Shown: piece by piece, positions 42,418 to 50,078 of the stretch | How positions within the stretch are numbered: position 1 is the stretch's first letter | How the letters are laid out: every line of letters begins with the position of its first letter | Assembly: GCA_948736885.1 (NCBI GenBank) | Contig: CAPXWY010000001.1 | Location: forward strand, 221,607 to 285,606 | DNA: 64,000 bases | Direction of reading: 5' to 3' | Source of the DNA: an uncultured Alistipes sp. | Lineage (GTDB): Bacteria; Bacteroidota; Bacteroidia; Bacteroidales; Rikenellaceae | Notes under the pieces: model-generated | Database searches by the model: none | Told to the model about the DNA's origin: nothing | What the model saw: the letters and a program-made list of their open reading frames with translations, nothing else | Translations under genes and position numbers: made by a program

Positions 42418-43542
42418 ATGCGTCTGAAAAAACTATCGCTGCTCCACTTCAAGAACATCGCCCGGCAGGAACTGGAATTCTGCCGCGGGGTGAACTGCTT
42501 AGTGGGCGACAACGGCGCGGGCAAGACCAACGTGATGGATGCGATATACTACCTGTCGATGTGCAAGTCGTCGCTGCCGATGACCGACACGCAGAGTATC
42601 CGGCACGGCGAAGAGGGCTTCCTGGTCGAGGGCCAGTACGTCTCGGACGAGGAGAAGAACGAACGCATCGTCTGCTCTTTCACACGCAAGGGAGGCAAGG
42701 TGCTCAAACGCAACGGCAAGGAATACGAACGGCTGGCCGACCATGTGGGGCTGGTGCCTGCGGTCATCGTTTCGCCTGCGGACAACGCGCTTATCAGCGA
42801 TGCGGCCGAAGAACGGCGCCGCTACCTGAACGCCTGCATCTCGCAACTGGACCGCCCCTACCTGGCGAACGTCATGCGCTATAACGCAGTATTGGCCGAG
42901 CGCAACCGACTGCTGAAGATGCAGCCCGACGAAACGATGCTGGCGATTTACGACAACCAGCTGACCGACTACGGCACGAAGATACACGCCGCGCGCCAAG
43001 CCTTTGCCGAACGGCTGCAACCCGTAGTGGCGGAGTACTACCGCATCCTCTCGGGCGACCGCGAAGAAGTGGAACTGCACTACAAATCGGAGCTCGGCGA
43101 ACGGCCTTTCGATGAAATCCTGCGTGCGGCCCGCCAAAAAGACCTGGCGAACGAATACACGACCTCGGGCATCCACCGCGACGACCTGACGCTGCGCATC
43201 GGCGGCTATCCGCTGCGCAAATACGGCTCGCAGGGGCAGCAGAAATCGTTTCTTATCGCGCTCAAACTGGCTCAATACGCCGTAGTGGCCGAAGCGTGCG
43301 GCGAAAAACCGATTCTGCTGCTGGACGACCTGTTCGACAAGCTGGACGCAGGACGGGTGGAACAACTTATCCGCCTGGTGTCGGACGAAGCGTTCGGCCA
43401 GATATTCATCACCGACTGCAACCCGACGCGGCTGAAATCCATCCTCGACGAAGCAGGCGGCGAATATGCGCTGTTCACCGTAGCAAACGGCGAAATCGCA
43501 TCGGAACACGGCCCGACGAACGAAGCTCCCGACGAAGCATGA
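42418..43542 (+). CDS. recF: DNA replication and repair protein RecF
   Basis: 374 residues from ATG 42418 (MRLKKLSLLHFKNI, the family start; 46 upstream codons are open but non-homologous). SMC-like ABC ATPase: Walker A GDNGAGKTN (30-38), the signature YGSQGQQKS and Walker B PILLLDDLFDKLD are visible. RecF loads RecA at gaps with RecO and RecR. recR lies about 6 kb away at 49481 rather than adjacent. Its stop overlaps the DUF721 start (ATGA, 43539). Length is normal. Confidence 0.96.
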   Translation: MRLKKLSLLHFKNIARQELEFCRGVNCLVGDNGAGKTNVMDAIYYLSMCKSSLPMTDTQSIRHGEEGFLVEGQYVSDEEKNERIVCSFTRKGGKVLKRNGKEYERLADHVGLVPAVIVSPADNALISDAAEERRRYLNACISQLDRPYLANVMRYNAVLAERNRLLKMQPDETMLAIYDNQLTDYGTKIHAARQAFAERLQPVVAEYYRILSGDREEVELHYKSELGERPFDEILRAARQKDLANEYTTSGIHRDDLTLRIGGYPLRKYGSQGQQKSFLIALKLAQYAVVAEACGEKPILLLDDLFDKLDAGRVEQLIRLVSDEAFGQIFITDCNPTRLKSILDEAGGEYALFTVANGEIASEHGPTNEAPDEA

Positions 43543-43829
43543 GACGCACGAAAACCATGCTGATGGGCGACCTGCTGGAAGAATTCTTCCGCCGCCCCCA
43601 TATAGCGGCCAAGGTAGCCGAGGGAAAACTGCCCGATATCTGGCGCGCCATCGTGGGCGACCGGACCGCCGACCTGACGACCGAACTGCGGCTCGAAAGG
43701 CATATCCTGCACGTGCGCATCCAATCGAGCGTCCTGCGGCAGGAACTGTTCTACCAACGCGAAGCCCTGCAAGAAGAAATCAACCACCGCTCAGGCATAC
43801 GGATTGTCCATGCGGTAATTATCCGCTGA
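43539..43829 (+). CDS. DUF721 domain protein
   Basis: 96 residues from ATG 43539, overlapping the recF stop. DUF721 pattern: short helices LLEEFFRRPHIAAKVAEG, LPDIWRAIVGDRTADLT, then a small beta part LHVRIQSSVLRQELFYQRE. DUF721 genes commonly sit next to recF in Bacteroidetes and elsewhere near dnaA/secA; their role is not known, although nucleic-acid binding is suspected. Only the translation from 43539 is plausible; a longer upstream frame overlaps recF. Ends 4 bases before the bidirectional terminator. Confidence 0.85.
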   Translation: MRRTKTMLMGDLLEEFFRRPHIAAKVAEGKLPDIWRAIVGDRTADLTTELRLERHILHVRIQSSVLRQELFYQREALQEEINHRSGIRIVHAVIIR

Positions 43830-43833
43830 CCCG

Positions 43834-43872
43834 AAAAGGGGCTGTCTGCGATTTGTCAGACAGCCCCTTTTT
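43834..43872. terminator. Bidirectional terminator between DUF721 and nrdJ (shared stem type)
   Basis: AAAAGGGGCTGTCTG (43834-43848) pairs perfectly with CAGACAGCCCCTTTT (43857-43871) over an 8-base loop, then one more T. The same stem recurs at 55681-55725. Confidence 0.9.
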
Positions 43873-43894
43873 CATAATCCGGCAGCAAGCGGCA

Positions 43895-46447
43895 TCAACC
43901 GCACTTGGAATAACCGCACGACATGCAGGTGAGACACCCGTTCTGGTAGGCCATATTCTCCTGCCCGCAGGAAGGACACTTGCCCTTGGACTTGGTACCG
44001 TCGGCGATATACTGCTTGATTGCCCGGCAGACGCCCGTTTTCCACGTATTGATGGACTCGCTGTCGAGGTGCAGCGACTCGATGAGCGACACGGTTTTCT
44101 CGATGGGCATGCCGTGACGCAGAACCCCCGAAATGAGCTTGGCGTAATTCCAGAACTCCTCGTCGAAGAGACGCGAGATGCCGCCGATGGTGTTGGTGTA
44201 ACCGTAACGGTCCTTATACTGGAAGTCGTAGCGCTTGGAACCGTCCTCCTCGCGCACCTTGATGATGAAACCCTTGGTAATCTTACGCGGAATGTACATG
44301 GCGTCCTCCTCGATCTTGCCGGTGAAGACCTCGTAAGGCCGGCCGTCCTGCAAACCGACGAACGCAATCCAATCCTCGGAACCGTTCTTGAACCGCACGA
44401 TGTCGGCGGGAATCGACTTGGGACGTTTGGGCGCCTGTCCGGGGTGCTCCTCGCACTTGCGCTTGGACTTGGCCCCTTTCTCAATCAACACGCCCTCGCG
44501 GCATCCGTCGCGGTAGACAGTGACGCCCTTGCAGCCGCACTCCCACGCGGTCCGGTAGACGTCGGCAACCAACGCCTCGGAGACATTGTTGGGCAGGTTG
44601 ACAGTGACGGAAATCGAATGGTCGACCCACTTCTGGATGGCGCCCTGCATCTTGACCTTGGCCACCCAGTCGATGTCGTTGGCCGTGGCCTTGTGGTAAG
44701 GCGATGCCTCGACCCACTTCTGCAACTCGCTGTCGGAAATGGAAGCGAGCTTCGAGGTGTCGTAGCCGTTGGCTTCGAGCCACTTGACGAAATTGTGGTG
44801 GTAGACGTTGTACTCCTGGAACTTTTCGCCCGTTTCGTCCTCGAAATCGACGTGCGTGTCGTGGTCCGAGGGATTGATCTTGCGGCGCCGCTTGTAGACG
44901 GTGCGGAACACGGGCTCGATGCCGGAAGTGGTCTGCGACATGAGCGACGTGGTACCCGTAGGAGCGATGGTCAGCATGGCGATGTTGCGGCGCCCCTTGT
45001 CGACCATCTCGGCGTAAAGCTCGGGGTCGGCCTCGCGGATGCGGGCAATCATGGGGTTGTTCTTCTCCTTGGCGGCATCGTAGACAGCGAACGGACCACG
45101 CTCTCCGGCCATCTTGACCGATGCGCGGTAAGCCTCGACGGCCAGCGTTTTCTGCACCTCGACGGCAAAGGCGATGGCCTCCTCCGAACCGTAACGCAGA
45201 CCGAGCGCCGCAAGCATATCGCCCTCGGCCGTGATGCCCAACCCGGTACGGCGCCCCTTGAGCGCCATGGTGCGGATTTTCTTCCACAGCTCCAGCTCGA
45301 CGCGGCGCACGTCCTCATCCTCCGGGTCGGCGGCGATTTTCTCGATGATAAGCTCGACTTTCTCCAACTCCAGGTCGATGATGTCGTCCATCATGCGCAT
45401 GGCCTTGGCGACATGCTGCTTGAACTTGGCGAAGTTGAACTTAGCCTTCTTGGTGAAAGGCTCGTCGACGTAACTGAGCAGGTTCAGCGCCAACAAACGG
45501 CACGAATCGTAGGGACACAACGGAATCTCGCCGCACGGATTGGTCGACACGGTGACGAAACCTTCGTCGGCATAACAATCGGGCACGCTCTCGCGGATGA
45601 TGGTATCCCAAAACAGCACGCCGGGCTCGGCCGACTTCCATGCGTTGTGGATAATCTTCTCCCACAACTTCCGGGCGTCGATCTGTTGCTCGTAACGGGG
45701 CTTCTCGGCATGAATGGGGAACTGCTGGTGGTACTTCTTCCCGGCGATGGCGGCGCGCATGAACTCGTCGTCGATCTTGATGGAGACGTTGGCGCCCGTG
45801 ACCTTGCCCGTATCGACCTTGGCGTCGATGAACCGCTCGGCGTCGGGGTGCTTGATGGAAAGCGAAAGCATCAACGCCCCGCGGCGGCCGTCCTGCGCCA
45901 CCTCGCGCGTGGAGTTGGAATAGCGCTCCATGAAAGGCACGATACCGGTGGAAGTGAGGGCCGAATTGAGCACGGGACTGCCCGTGGGCCGGATGTGCGA
46001 GAGGTCGTGGCCCACGCCGCCGCGCCGCTTCATGAGCTGCACCTGCTCCTCGTCCATGCGGAAGATACCGCCGTAGGAATCGGCGGGATTCTTATGGCCG
46101 ATGACGAAGCAGTTGGAGAGCGACGCGACCTGGAAATCGTTGCCGATACCGGTCATGGGACCGCCCTGCGGAATGACGTAACGGAAGTGGTCGAGCAAGG
46201 CGAAGACCTCGTCGGCCGACATGGGATTGGGATACTTCTTCTCGATACGCTCGATTTCGCGGGCAATGCGCTCGTGCATCTGCCGGGGCGACTTCTCGTA
46301 GATGTTGCCGAACGAATCCTTGAGCGCGTACTTGCTGACCCACACCGTAGCGGCCAAATCGTCGCCGTCGAAATAGACCTTCGATTCGGCGACGGCGTCG
46401 TTGTAGTCGACCTTCTGCGGCGTCGGGGACTGAATGTTTTTGGACAT
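43895..46447 (-). CDS. nrdJ: Adenosylcobalamin-dependent (class II) ribonucleotide reductase
   Basis: 850 residues. It reduces ribonucleotides to deoxyribonucleotides with B12 radical chemistry, independent of oxygen. Visible: ASLSNCFV (first redox Cys), the catalytic NPCGEIPL loop (finger-loop Cys), GVGHDLSHIRPTG, TIAPTGTTS, a C-terminal part (from about 590) and a zinc-ribbon tail with CPSCGQENMAYQNGCLTCMS and GYSKCG whose cysteines may feed electrons. No cobalamin riboswitch fits in the short leader (46448-46589). Upstream lie a -33/-7 pair and two DnaA-box-like sites. Confidence 0.95.
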   Translation of the reverse strand: MSKNIQSPTPQKVDYNDAVAESKVYFDGDDLAATVWVSKYALKDSFGNIYEKSPRQMHERIAREIERIEKKYPNPMSADEVFALLDHFRYVIPQGGPMTGIGNDFQVASLSNCFVIGHKNPADSYGGIFRMDEEQVQLMKRRGGVGHDLSHIRPTGSPVLNSALTSTGIVPFMERYSNSTREVAQDGRRGALMLSLSIKHPDAERFIDAKVDTGKVTGANVSIKIDDEFMRAAIAGKKYHQQFPIHAEKPRYEQQIDARKLWEKIIHNAWKSAEPGVLFWDTIIRESVPDCYADEGFVTVSTNPCGEIPLCPYDSCRLLALNLLSYVDEPFTKKAKFNFAKFKQHVAKAMRMMDDIIDLELEKVELIIEKIAADPEDEDVRRVELELWKKIRTMALKGRRTGLGITAEGDMLAALGLRYGSEEAIAFAVEVQKTLAVEAYRASVKMAGERGPFAVYDAAKEKNNPMIARIREADPELYAEMVDKGRRNIAMLTIAPTGTTSLMSQTTSGIEPVFRTVYKRRRKINPSDHDTHVDFEDETGEKFQEYNVYHHNFVKWLEANGYDTSKLASISDSELQKWVEASPYHKATANDIDWVAKVKMQGAIQKWVDHSISVTVNLPNNVSEALVADVYRTAWECGCKGVTVYRDGCREGVLIEKGAKSKRKCEEHPGQAPKRPKSIPADIVRFKNGSEDWIAFVGLQDGRPYEVFTGKIEEDAMYIPRKITKGFIIKVREEDGSKRYDFQYKDRYGYTNTIGGISRLFDEEFWNYAKLISGVLRHGMPIEKTVSLIESLHLDSESINTWKTGVCRAIKQYIADGTKSKGKCPSCGQENMAYQNGCLTCMSCGYSKCG

Positions 46448-46495
46448 GGTATCTATATCAATATTTTAATCGTTTCTTCCGAAAACCCGGTTCTG

Positions 46496-46527
46496 CAAAG
46501 ATGGCGCATTGCGGCCGAAAAAACCAA
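46496..46527 (-). promoter_or_regulatory. nrdJ promoter
   Basis: On the - strand TTGG (complement of 46524-46527), 20 bases, CATCTTTG (complement of 46496-46503), one base off the -7 consensus. The leader to the ATG at 46447 is about 45 bases. Confidence 0.6.
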
Positions 46528-46542
46528 TTCCGGCCACCCGAA

Positions 46543-46562
46543 TTATCCACAAAATATCTACA
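46543..46562. promoter_or_regulatory. Two DnaA-box-like sites upstream of nrdJ
   Basis: TTATCCACA (46543-46551) is a perfect match to the DnaA box. ATATCTACA (46554-46562) matches seven of nine bases and lies 11 bp downstream in the same orientation. They sit 15-35 bases upstream of the -33 element of the nrdJ promoter. Confidence 0.55.
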
Positions 46563-46589
46563 AAATCCGGAACCCGCTGACAGAGACGG

Positions 46590-46964
46590 CTATCTGACGG
46601 CCACGGCGTCGATTTCGACCAAAGCGCCCATCGGAAGCGCGGCGACCTCGAAGCAGATGCGGGCAGGCATCCGCTCGGTGAAGAACTCGGCATAGACGGC
46701 GTTCATGGCGGCGAAGTCGGAGATATGCTGCAACAACACGGTGGTTTTGACCACGTCGCCGAACCCGTAACCCGCCTCGGCGAGGATATGGCCCAGGTTC
46801 GTGAGCGACTGCCGGGTCTGGGCCGCAATGTCCCCGGCCATCGTACCCGTGGCACCGTCGACGGGCAGCTGCCCCGAAACATAGAGTGCGCCGTTGGCCT
46901 CGACGGCCTGCGAATAAGGCCCCACGGCTTTGGGCGCCAAAGGCGAAGCGATGATCTTCTTCAT
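46590..46964 (-). CDS. ridA: RidA family protein (enamine/imine deaminase)
   Basis: 124 residues from ATG 46962-46964 (MKKIIASPLAPKAVGPYSQAVEANG); 30 earlier codons are open but lie in the promoter region. RidA hydrolyses reactive 2-aminoacrylate-type enamines made by PLP enzymes. Family marks: APKAVGPYSQAV, LYVSGQLPVD, and the late RICFEVAALPMGALVEIDAVAV, which carries the conserved Arg that binds the carboxylate. It diverges from the META lipoprotein gene. The length equals that of the family. Confidence 0.94.
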   Translation of the reverse strand: MKKIIASPLAPKAVGPYSQAVEANGALYVSGQLPVDGATGTMAGDIAAQTRQSLTNLGHILAEAGYGFGDVVKTTVLLQHISDFAAMNAVYAEFFTERMPARICFEVAALPMGALVEIDAVAVR

Positions 46965-47005
46965 AGAGGTATATTGTTTTTTGAACGTTCGGACAGACAC
47001 GGAAA

Positions 47006-47033
47006 CAAAGGTATGAAATATTCCGTATATTTG
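47006..47033. promoter_or_regulatory. Divergent -7 elements of ridA and the META lipoprotein
   Basis: TACCTTTG on the - strand (complement of 47006-47013) toward ridA, and TATATTTG on the + strand (47026-47033) toward the lipoprotein. The two promoters overlap, so only one can be occupied at a time. Neither has a clear TTTG at -33. Confidence 0.6.
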
Positions 47034-47056
47034 CTGCATAAACGAACGCTGCAACG

Positions 47057-47506
47057 ATGAAAAGAATGCTTGCGCTGGTTCTGCTGGCGTCGCTGGCTGC
47101 CGGATGCAGCCACACCAGAGAGTGCCACTGCCGCGCCTATCAGAAGAAATACCGCCGCCCGCTGACGGGAACTGCGTGGCAGCTGGTCCAACTTTACGGG
47201 CAGAACGTACAGTCCGAAAAAGGTGCCTTCACAGTCACGCTGTCGCCCGAAGAGGGACGGATAAGCGGCTCGGGAGCCTGCAACCGGCTGTCGGGCGACT
47301 ACGCGGCCGACGAAACCCGGGCGCTGAAAATCGGGCCGCTCCGCACGACCCGCATGGCCTGCCCCGGGTTGGAACAAGAACAGAAATTCGTAGAAGCGCT
47401 CACAACGACGACCCACTACGACATGGACGGGCCGATGCTGATGCTGCTCTGCAACGGAGAACTGCGGGCTGTGTTGCAGGCAGTACCCGAACCCAACGAA
47501 AAATAA
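47057..47506 (+). CDS. META-domain lipoprotein (HslJ-like)
   Basis: 149 residues with lipobox SLAAGC (Cys17). Then the META/HslJ domain: LTGTAWQLVQLYGQ, FTVTLSPEEGRISGSGACNRLSG, and the late KFVEALTTTTHYDMDGPMLMLLC. HslJ in E. coli is a heat-induced lipoprotein; the family's function is poorly known. It is exported, with no partner gene on its own strand. Its leader overlaps the ridA promoter. Ends before the terminator at 47564-47591. Confidence 0.85.
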   Translation: MKRMLALVLLASLAAGCSHTRECHCRAYQKKYRRPLTGTAWQLVQLYGQNVQSEKGAFTVTLSPEEGRISGSGACNRLSGDYAADETRALKIGPLRTTRMACPGLEQEQKFVEALTTTTHYDMDGPMLMLLCNGELRAVLQAVPEPNEK

Positions 47507-47563
47507 CAAAACAACGGCTTGCCGCCGCTGTTTTCAAAGCCGCAGGCCCCCGCATCAAAACCG

Positions 47564-47591
47564 AAGCCGTCCCGAAAAATCGGGACGGCTT
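47564..47591. terminator. Bidirectional terminator between the META gene and the hypothetical protein
   Basis: AAGCCGTCCCG (47564-47574) pairs perfectly with CGGGACGGCTT (47581-47591) over AAAAAT. It serves the two convergent genes. The preceding 57 bases (47507-47563) hold nothing recognised. Confidence 0.85.
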
Positions 47592-47614
47592 TCCTACATA
47601 CGGGACTTCCCCGT

Positions 47615-48331
47615 TTACTCCAAACCGTAGCGCGCCTCCTGAATCTGCTTGAAAAGAGCGTAGCGCACCGACTGCAAAGCCCTCGATTCGGACTCCATCC
47701 GCTCCACTTCGGGGCACTCGTTGCGAATCGCACCCATCTGCGTCCTCGAAATGACCGACAGCACAGGCATCTCGCGGCCTTGCTGCCGATACCACTCCAC
47801 CACGTAGCGCAAGACGGCCATATCGCGGGCGAAAAGCGCTTTGTCGCGGGCGGCTATCGCGGGCCGATACTCCGGATTATGAGTTCGCAAACTGTCGTAC
47901 ATGCGGTCGTAGCCCATCTTGTTTTCCACAACCCGGGGATTATCCTTGGGCAGATTCTTCACATATTGGTACTCCTCATGCAGCTTTTCGTATTCGGGCG
48001 CCGTGCGCAGAATCTCCTGCCAAGCCTTGTAACTCGCCTCATAACGTTCGTACAAGGCTTCGATCTGCGGAACGCTGTCGCGAATAGCCTGCAAATTCAC
48101 GCCCGGATAGTCCGAAAGCCGGGCCACCCGCCCCTCGCGTTCGGCCAGAATCATGTAACACTCCCACTTTTTCCGGTTCAATTCCATAGCCAAGCGCTCC
48201 AGCTCTGCATCGAGCGTCTCCAGCCTGCGCTCCATCTCTTCAACGCTGGGCTGTTTCTTCTTGGGCTTCGCCGCGTCGGCCGCACCCCAGCAGAGCACGG
48301 ACGCCACGAACATCAATATCCATCGTTTCAT
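47615..48331 (-). CDS. Exported coiled-coil hypothetical protein
   Basis: 238 residues from ATG 48329-48331; 29 earlier codons are open but the Met chosen starts a signal peptide (MKRWILMFVASVLCWGAADA). After it come a basic stretch (AKPKKKQPS) and long charged helices (VEEMERRLETLDAELERLAMEL), then repeated EYEKLHEEYQYV and MESESRALQSVRYALF, all compatible with coiled coils. No enzyme motif. I do not recognise a family. It may be a periplasmic structural or adaptor protein. It lies between mdh (upstream on the same strand) and a convergent lipoprotein gene. Confidence 0.75.
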   Translation of the reverse strand: MKRWILMFVASVLCWGAADAAKPKKKQPSVEEMERRLETLDAELERLAMELNRKKWECYMILAEREGRVARLSDYPGVNLQAIRDSVPQIEALYERYEASYKAWQEILRTAPEYEKLHEEYQYVKNLPKDNPRVVENKMGYDRMYDSLRTHNPEYRPAIAARDKALFARDMAVLRYVVEWYRQQGREMPVLSVISRTQMGAIRNECPEVERMESESRALQSVRYALFKQIQEARYGLE

Positions 48332-48376
48332 AATTGACGGTTTTATACAAAAAAGCGAAATTTCCAGAATTACAAT

Positions 48377-48415
48377 AAAAAAATCGCGGCCCGAAATTTC
48401 GAAGCACGATTTTTT
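48377..48415 (-). terminator. Terminator of mdh
   Basis: On the - strand AAAAAATCG (48415-48407) pairs with CGATTTTTTT (48386-48377), with an inner GAAATTTC palindrome in the loop and T-rich ends. It lies 12 bases after the mdh stop. Confidence 0.65.
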
Positions 48416-48427
48416 CAACCCGGGTCC

Positions 48428-49426
48428 CTACTTCAGATGGGGATTGACCTTGTGCCACTCGTCGACAGGCGGAATGATACCCATCGAAATGACCTCGTCG
48501 CGGAGCTTGCAAAGGTGGTTATAGCTGTCGGTGAGCTTGGCGTGCTCCTCGGGAGTACCCTGCACGTTCTTGTACTCGACCCCCTTGGGACCGATGGAAG
48601 TCTCCATGGCCATGAGGATATGCCGGAACTCGTCGTTGTGGACGTAGACCCCGGCGGGATAAGTGAACGCCTTGCCGCCCATGGCCGCGGCAATCATGCA
48701 AATCGAAAGGTAAGCCGGGCTCTGGAACGACGAACGGCCGCGCAAGTCGATGATGTGCTTGCCGCCCTGGATGACGCGCTGCTGCAGCTCGTGCCAGTCG
48801 TCCTCGGGCATTTCATGACCGATGAGCTCCGACAGCGGACGCCCGGCCACCAACGTGGTGGAAGCGAAGACGGCCATCTGCTCGCCGTGACCGCCGTAAG
48901 TGCGGCAGTTGCGGATTTCGTCGGGCGAAATATGGAAGTACTGGGCCAGCTCGGAACGCAGACGCGTGGAATCGAGCGCCGCGAGGGTCGACACCTGCGA
49001 CGGATGCAGACCGCCGTGAATCAACGCAACGAGACCCGTGATGTCGGCGGGATTGAAGATGATGACCACATGCTTGACGTCGGGACAATAAGTCCGAATG
49101 TCCTTACCGAGTTGGGCTGCGATTTCGGCGTTGCCTTTCAAAAGGTCCTCGCGCGTCATGCCGGCCTTGCGGGCGGCACCGCCCGACGAAACGACGTAGG
49201 AGGCCCCGGTGAGCGCATCGCCGATGTCGGAGGTCCAGGTGAGGTTCACCCCCTCGAACGCGCAGTGGCGCAGCTCCTCAACAACGCCCTCCAACGCGGG
49301 CGCAAAGGGGTCGTAAAGACAGATGTTGGGCGTCAGCCGCATCATCAGCGCGGTCTGTGCCATGTTGGAACCGATCATGCCGGCCGCGCCGACGATCGTG
49401 AGCTTTTCATTGGTGACGAAATCCAT
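48428..49426 (-). CDS. mdh: Malate dehydrogenase (NAD-dependent)
   Basis: 332 residues. It interconverts malate and oxaloacetate. Rossmann GAAGMIGSN (14-22), the substrate-binding SSGGAARKAGMTREDLL loop, a VVIIFNPADI strand, and the catalytic His in CRTYGGHGEQMAVF; LDSTRLRSELA is the LDH/MDH-type Asp-Arg pair. Two genes upstream on the same strand beyond recR/batE/batD is a fumarase, the preceding TCA-branch enzyme, so an old reductive-branch cluster may be hinted at. The C-terminal part and length are as in Bacteroidales MDH. A dispersed repeat copy lies just upstream. Confidence 0.93.
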   Translation of the reverse strand: MDFVTNEKLTIVGAAGMIGSNMAQTALMMRLTPNICLYDPFAPALEGVVEELRHCAFEGVNLTWTSDIGDALTGASYVVSSGGAARKAGMTREDLLKGNAEIAAQLGKDIRTYCPDVKHVVIIFNPADITGLVALIHGGLHPSQVSTLAALDSTRLRSELAQYFHISPDEIRNCRTYGGHGEQMAVFASTTLVAGRPLSELIGHEMPEDDWHELQQRVIQGGKHIIDLRGRSSFQSPAYLSICMIAAAMGGKAFTYPAGVYVHNDEFRHILMAMETSIGPKGVEYKNVQGTPEEHAKLTDSYNHLCKLRDEVISMGIIPPVDEWHKVNPHLK

Positions 49427-49448
49427 GATACTATATATTATTAAATTA

Positions 49449-49476
49449 AGATTCTTCGCTAACGCTCAGAATGACA
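49449..49476 (+). repeat. Dispersed repeat copy 3
   Basis: AGATTCTTCGCT-AACGCTCAGAATGACA, 28 bases with one extra base in the middle relative to copies 1 and 2. It lies between the recR stop (49481) and the mdh start (49426), that is, again just after a gene end but in the opposite orientation relative to the gene. Confidence 0.75.
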
Positions 49477-49480
49477 CGTT

Positions 49481-50077
49481 TTATTCTACTTCGCGGCGGT
49501 TCAAGAGCGCGTGGGTAATGGTGAGCTCGTCGACATACTCCAGCTCGTCGCCGAAACCGATGCCCCGGGCGATGGACGTGACCTTGACCCCGGGGTAATG
49601 CCTCAGGCGGCTCATCAGGTAGAAAAGCGTGGTTTCTCCCTCGACCGAAGTGGAAATGGCCAGAATCACCTCCTTGATTTCCCCCTGCGCGATACGGTCG
49701 CACAAGAGGTCGATTTTGAGGTCGGAGGGCGCGATGCCCTGCATGGGCGAAATGACGCCGCCCAACACATGGTACAGCCCTTTGTACTGGTGGGTGTTCT
49801 CGATGGAGAGCACGTCGGCGACCTGCTCCACGACGCAGACCGTCGAACGGTCGCGCTCGCGGTCGGCGCAGATGGGGCACACCTCCTCGTCGGAGAGATT
49901 GTTGCAACGGCTGCAATACCGGACCTCGCGCCGGAAACGGTCGATGCTGCGGGTCATGTCGCCCACCGATTCGGGCTCCATGCGCAAGATATGGATGGCC
50001 AGCCGCAACGCGGTGCGCCGCCCCACTCCGGGCAGTTTCGACAACTCGCCGACCACGTCCTGCAAGAGCTTCGACAT
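49481..50077 (-). CDS. recR: Recombination protein RecR
   Basis: 198 residues from ATG 50075-50077 (MSKLLQDVVGELSKLPGVGRRTALRLA, a helix-hairpin-helix); a longer frame runs into batE and is not used. Zinc site CSRCNNLSDEEVCPIC (four Cys), then the Toprim domain VCVVEQVADVLSIE, VLGGVISPMQGI and ISTSVEGE. RecR works with RecO/RecF to load RecA. It starts 1 base after the batE stop, so it is probably co-transcribed with batD-batE; no functional link is known. Confidence 0.95.
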   Translation of the reverse strand: MSKLLQDVVGELSKLPGVGRRTALRLAIHILRMEPESVGDMTRSIDRFRREVRYCSRCNNLSDEEVCPICADRERDRSTVCVVEQVADVLSIENTHQYKGLYHVLGGVISPMQGIAPSDLKIDLLCDRIAQGEIKEVILAISTSVEGETTLFYLMSRLRHYPGVKVTSIARGIGFGDELEYVDELTITHALLNRREVE

Positions 50078-50078
50078 A

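Noticed and set aside
45646..45654. DnaA box inside nrdJ
   Set aside because: It encodes conserved Ile-Ile-His-Asn residues, so the match is most simply explained by coding. Kept only as a remark with the upstream pair.
46448..46595. Cobalamin riboswitch before nrdJ
   Set aside because: The space from promoter to ATG is too short and no B12-box or conserved hairpins are visible.
43853..46597. Long + strand frame opposite nrdJ
   Set aside because: Exact antisense of the nrdJ frame, no domain; it also runs through the bidirectional terminator.
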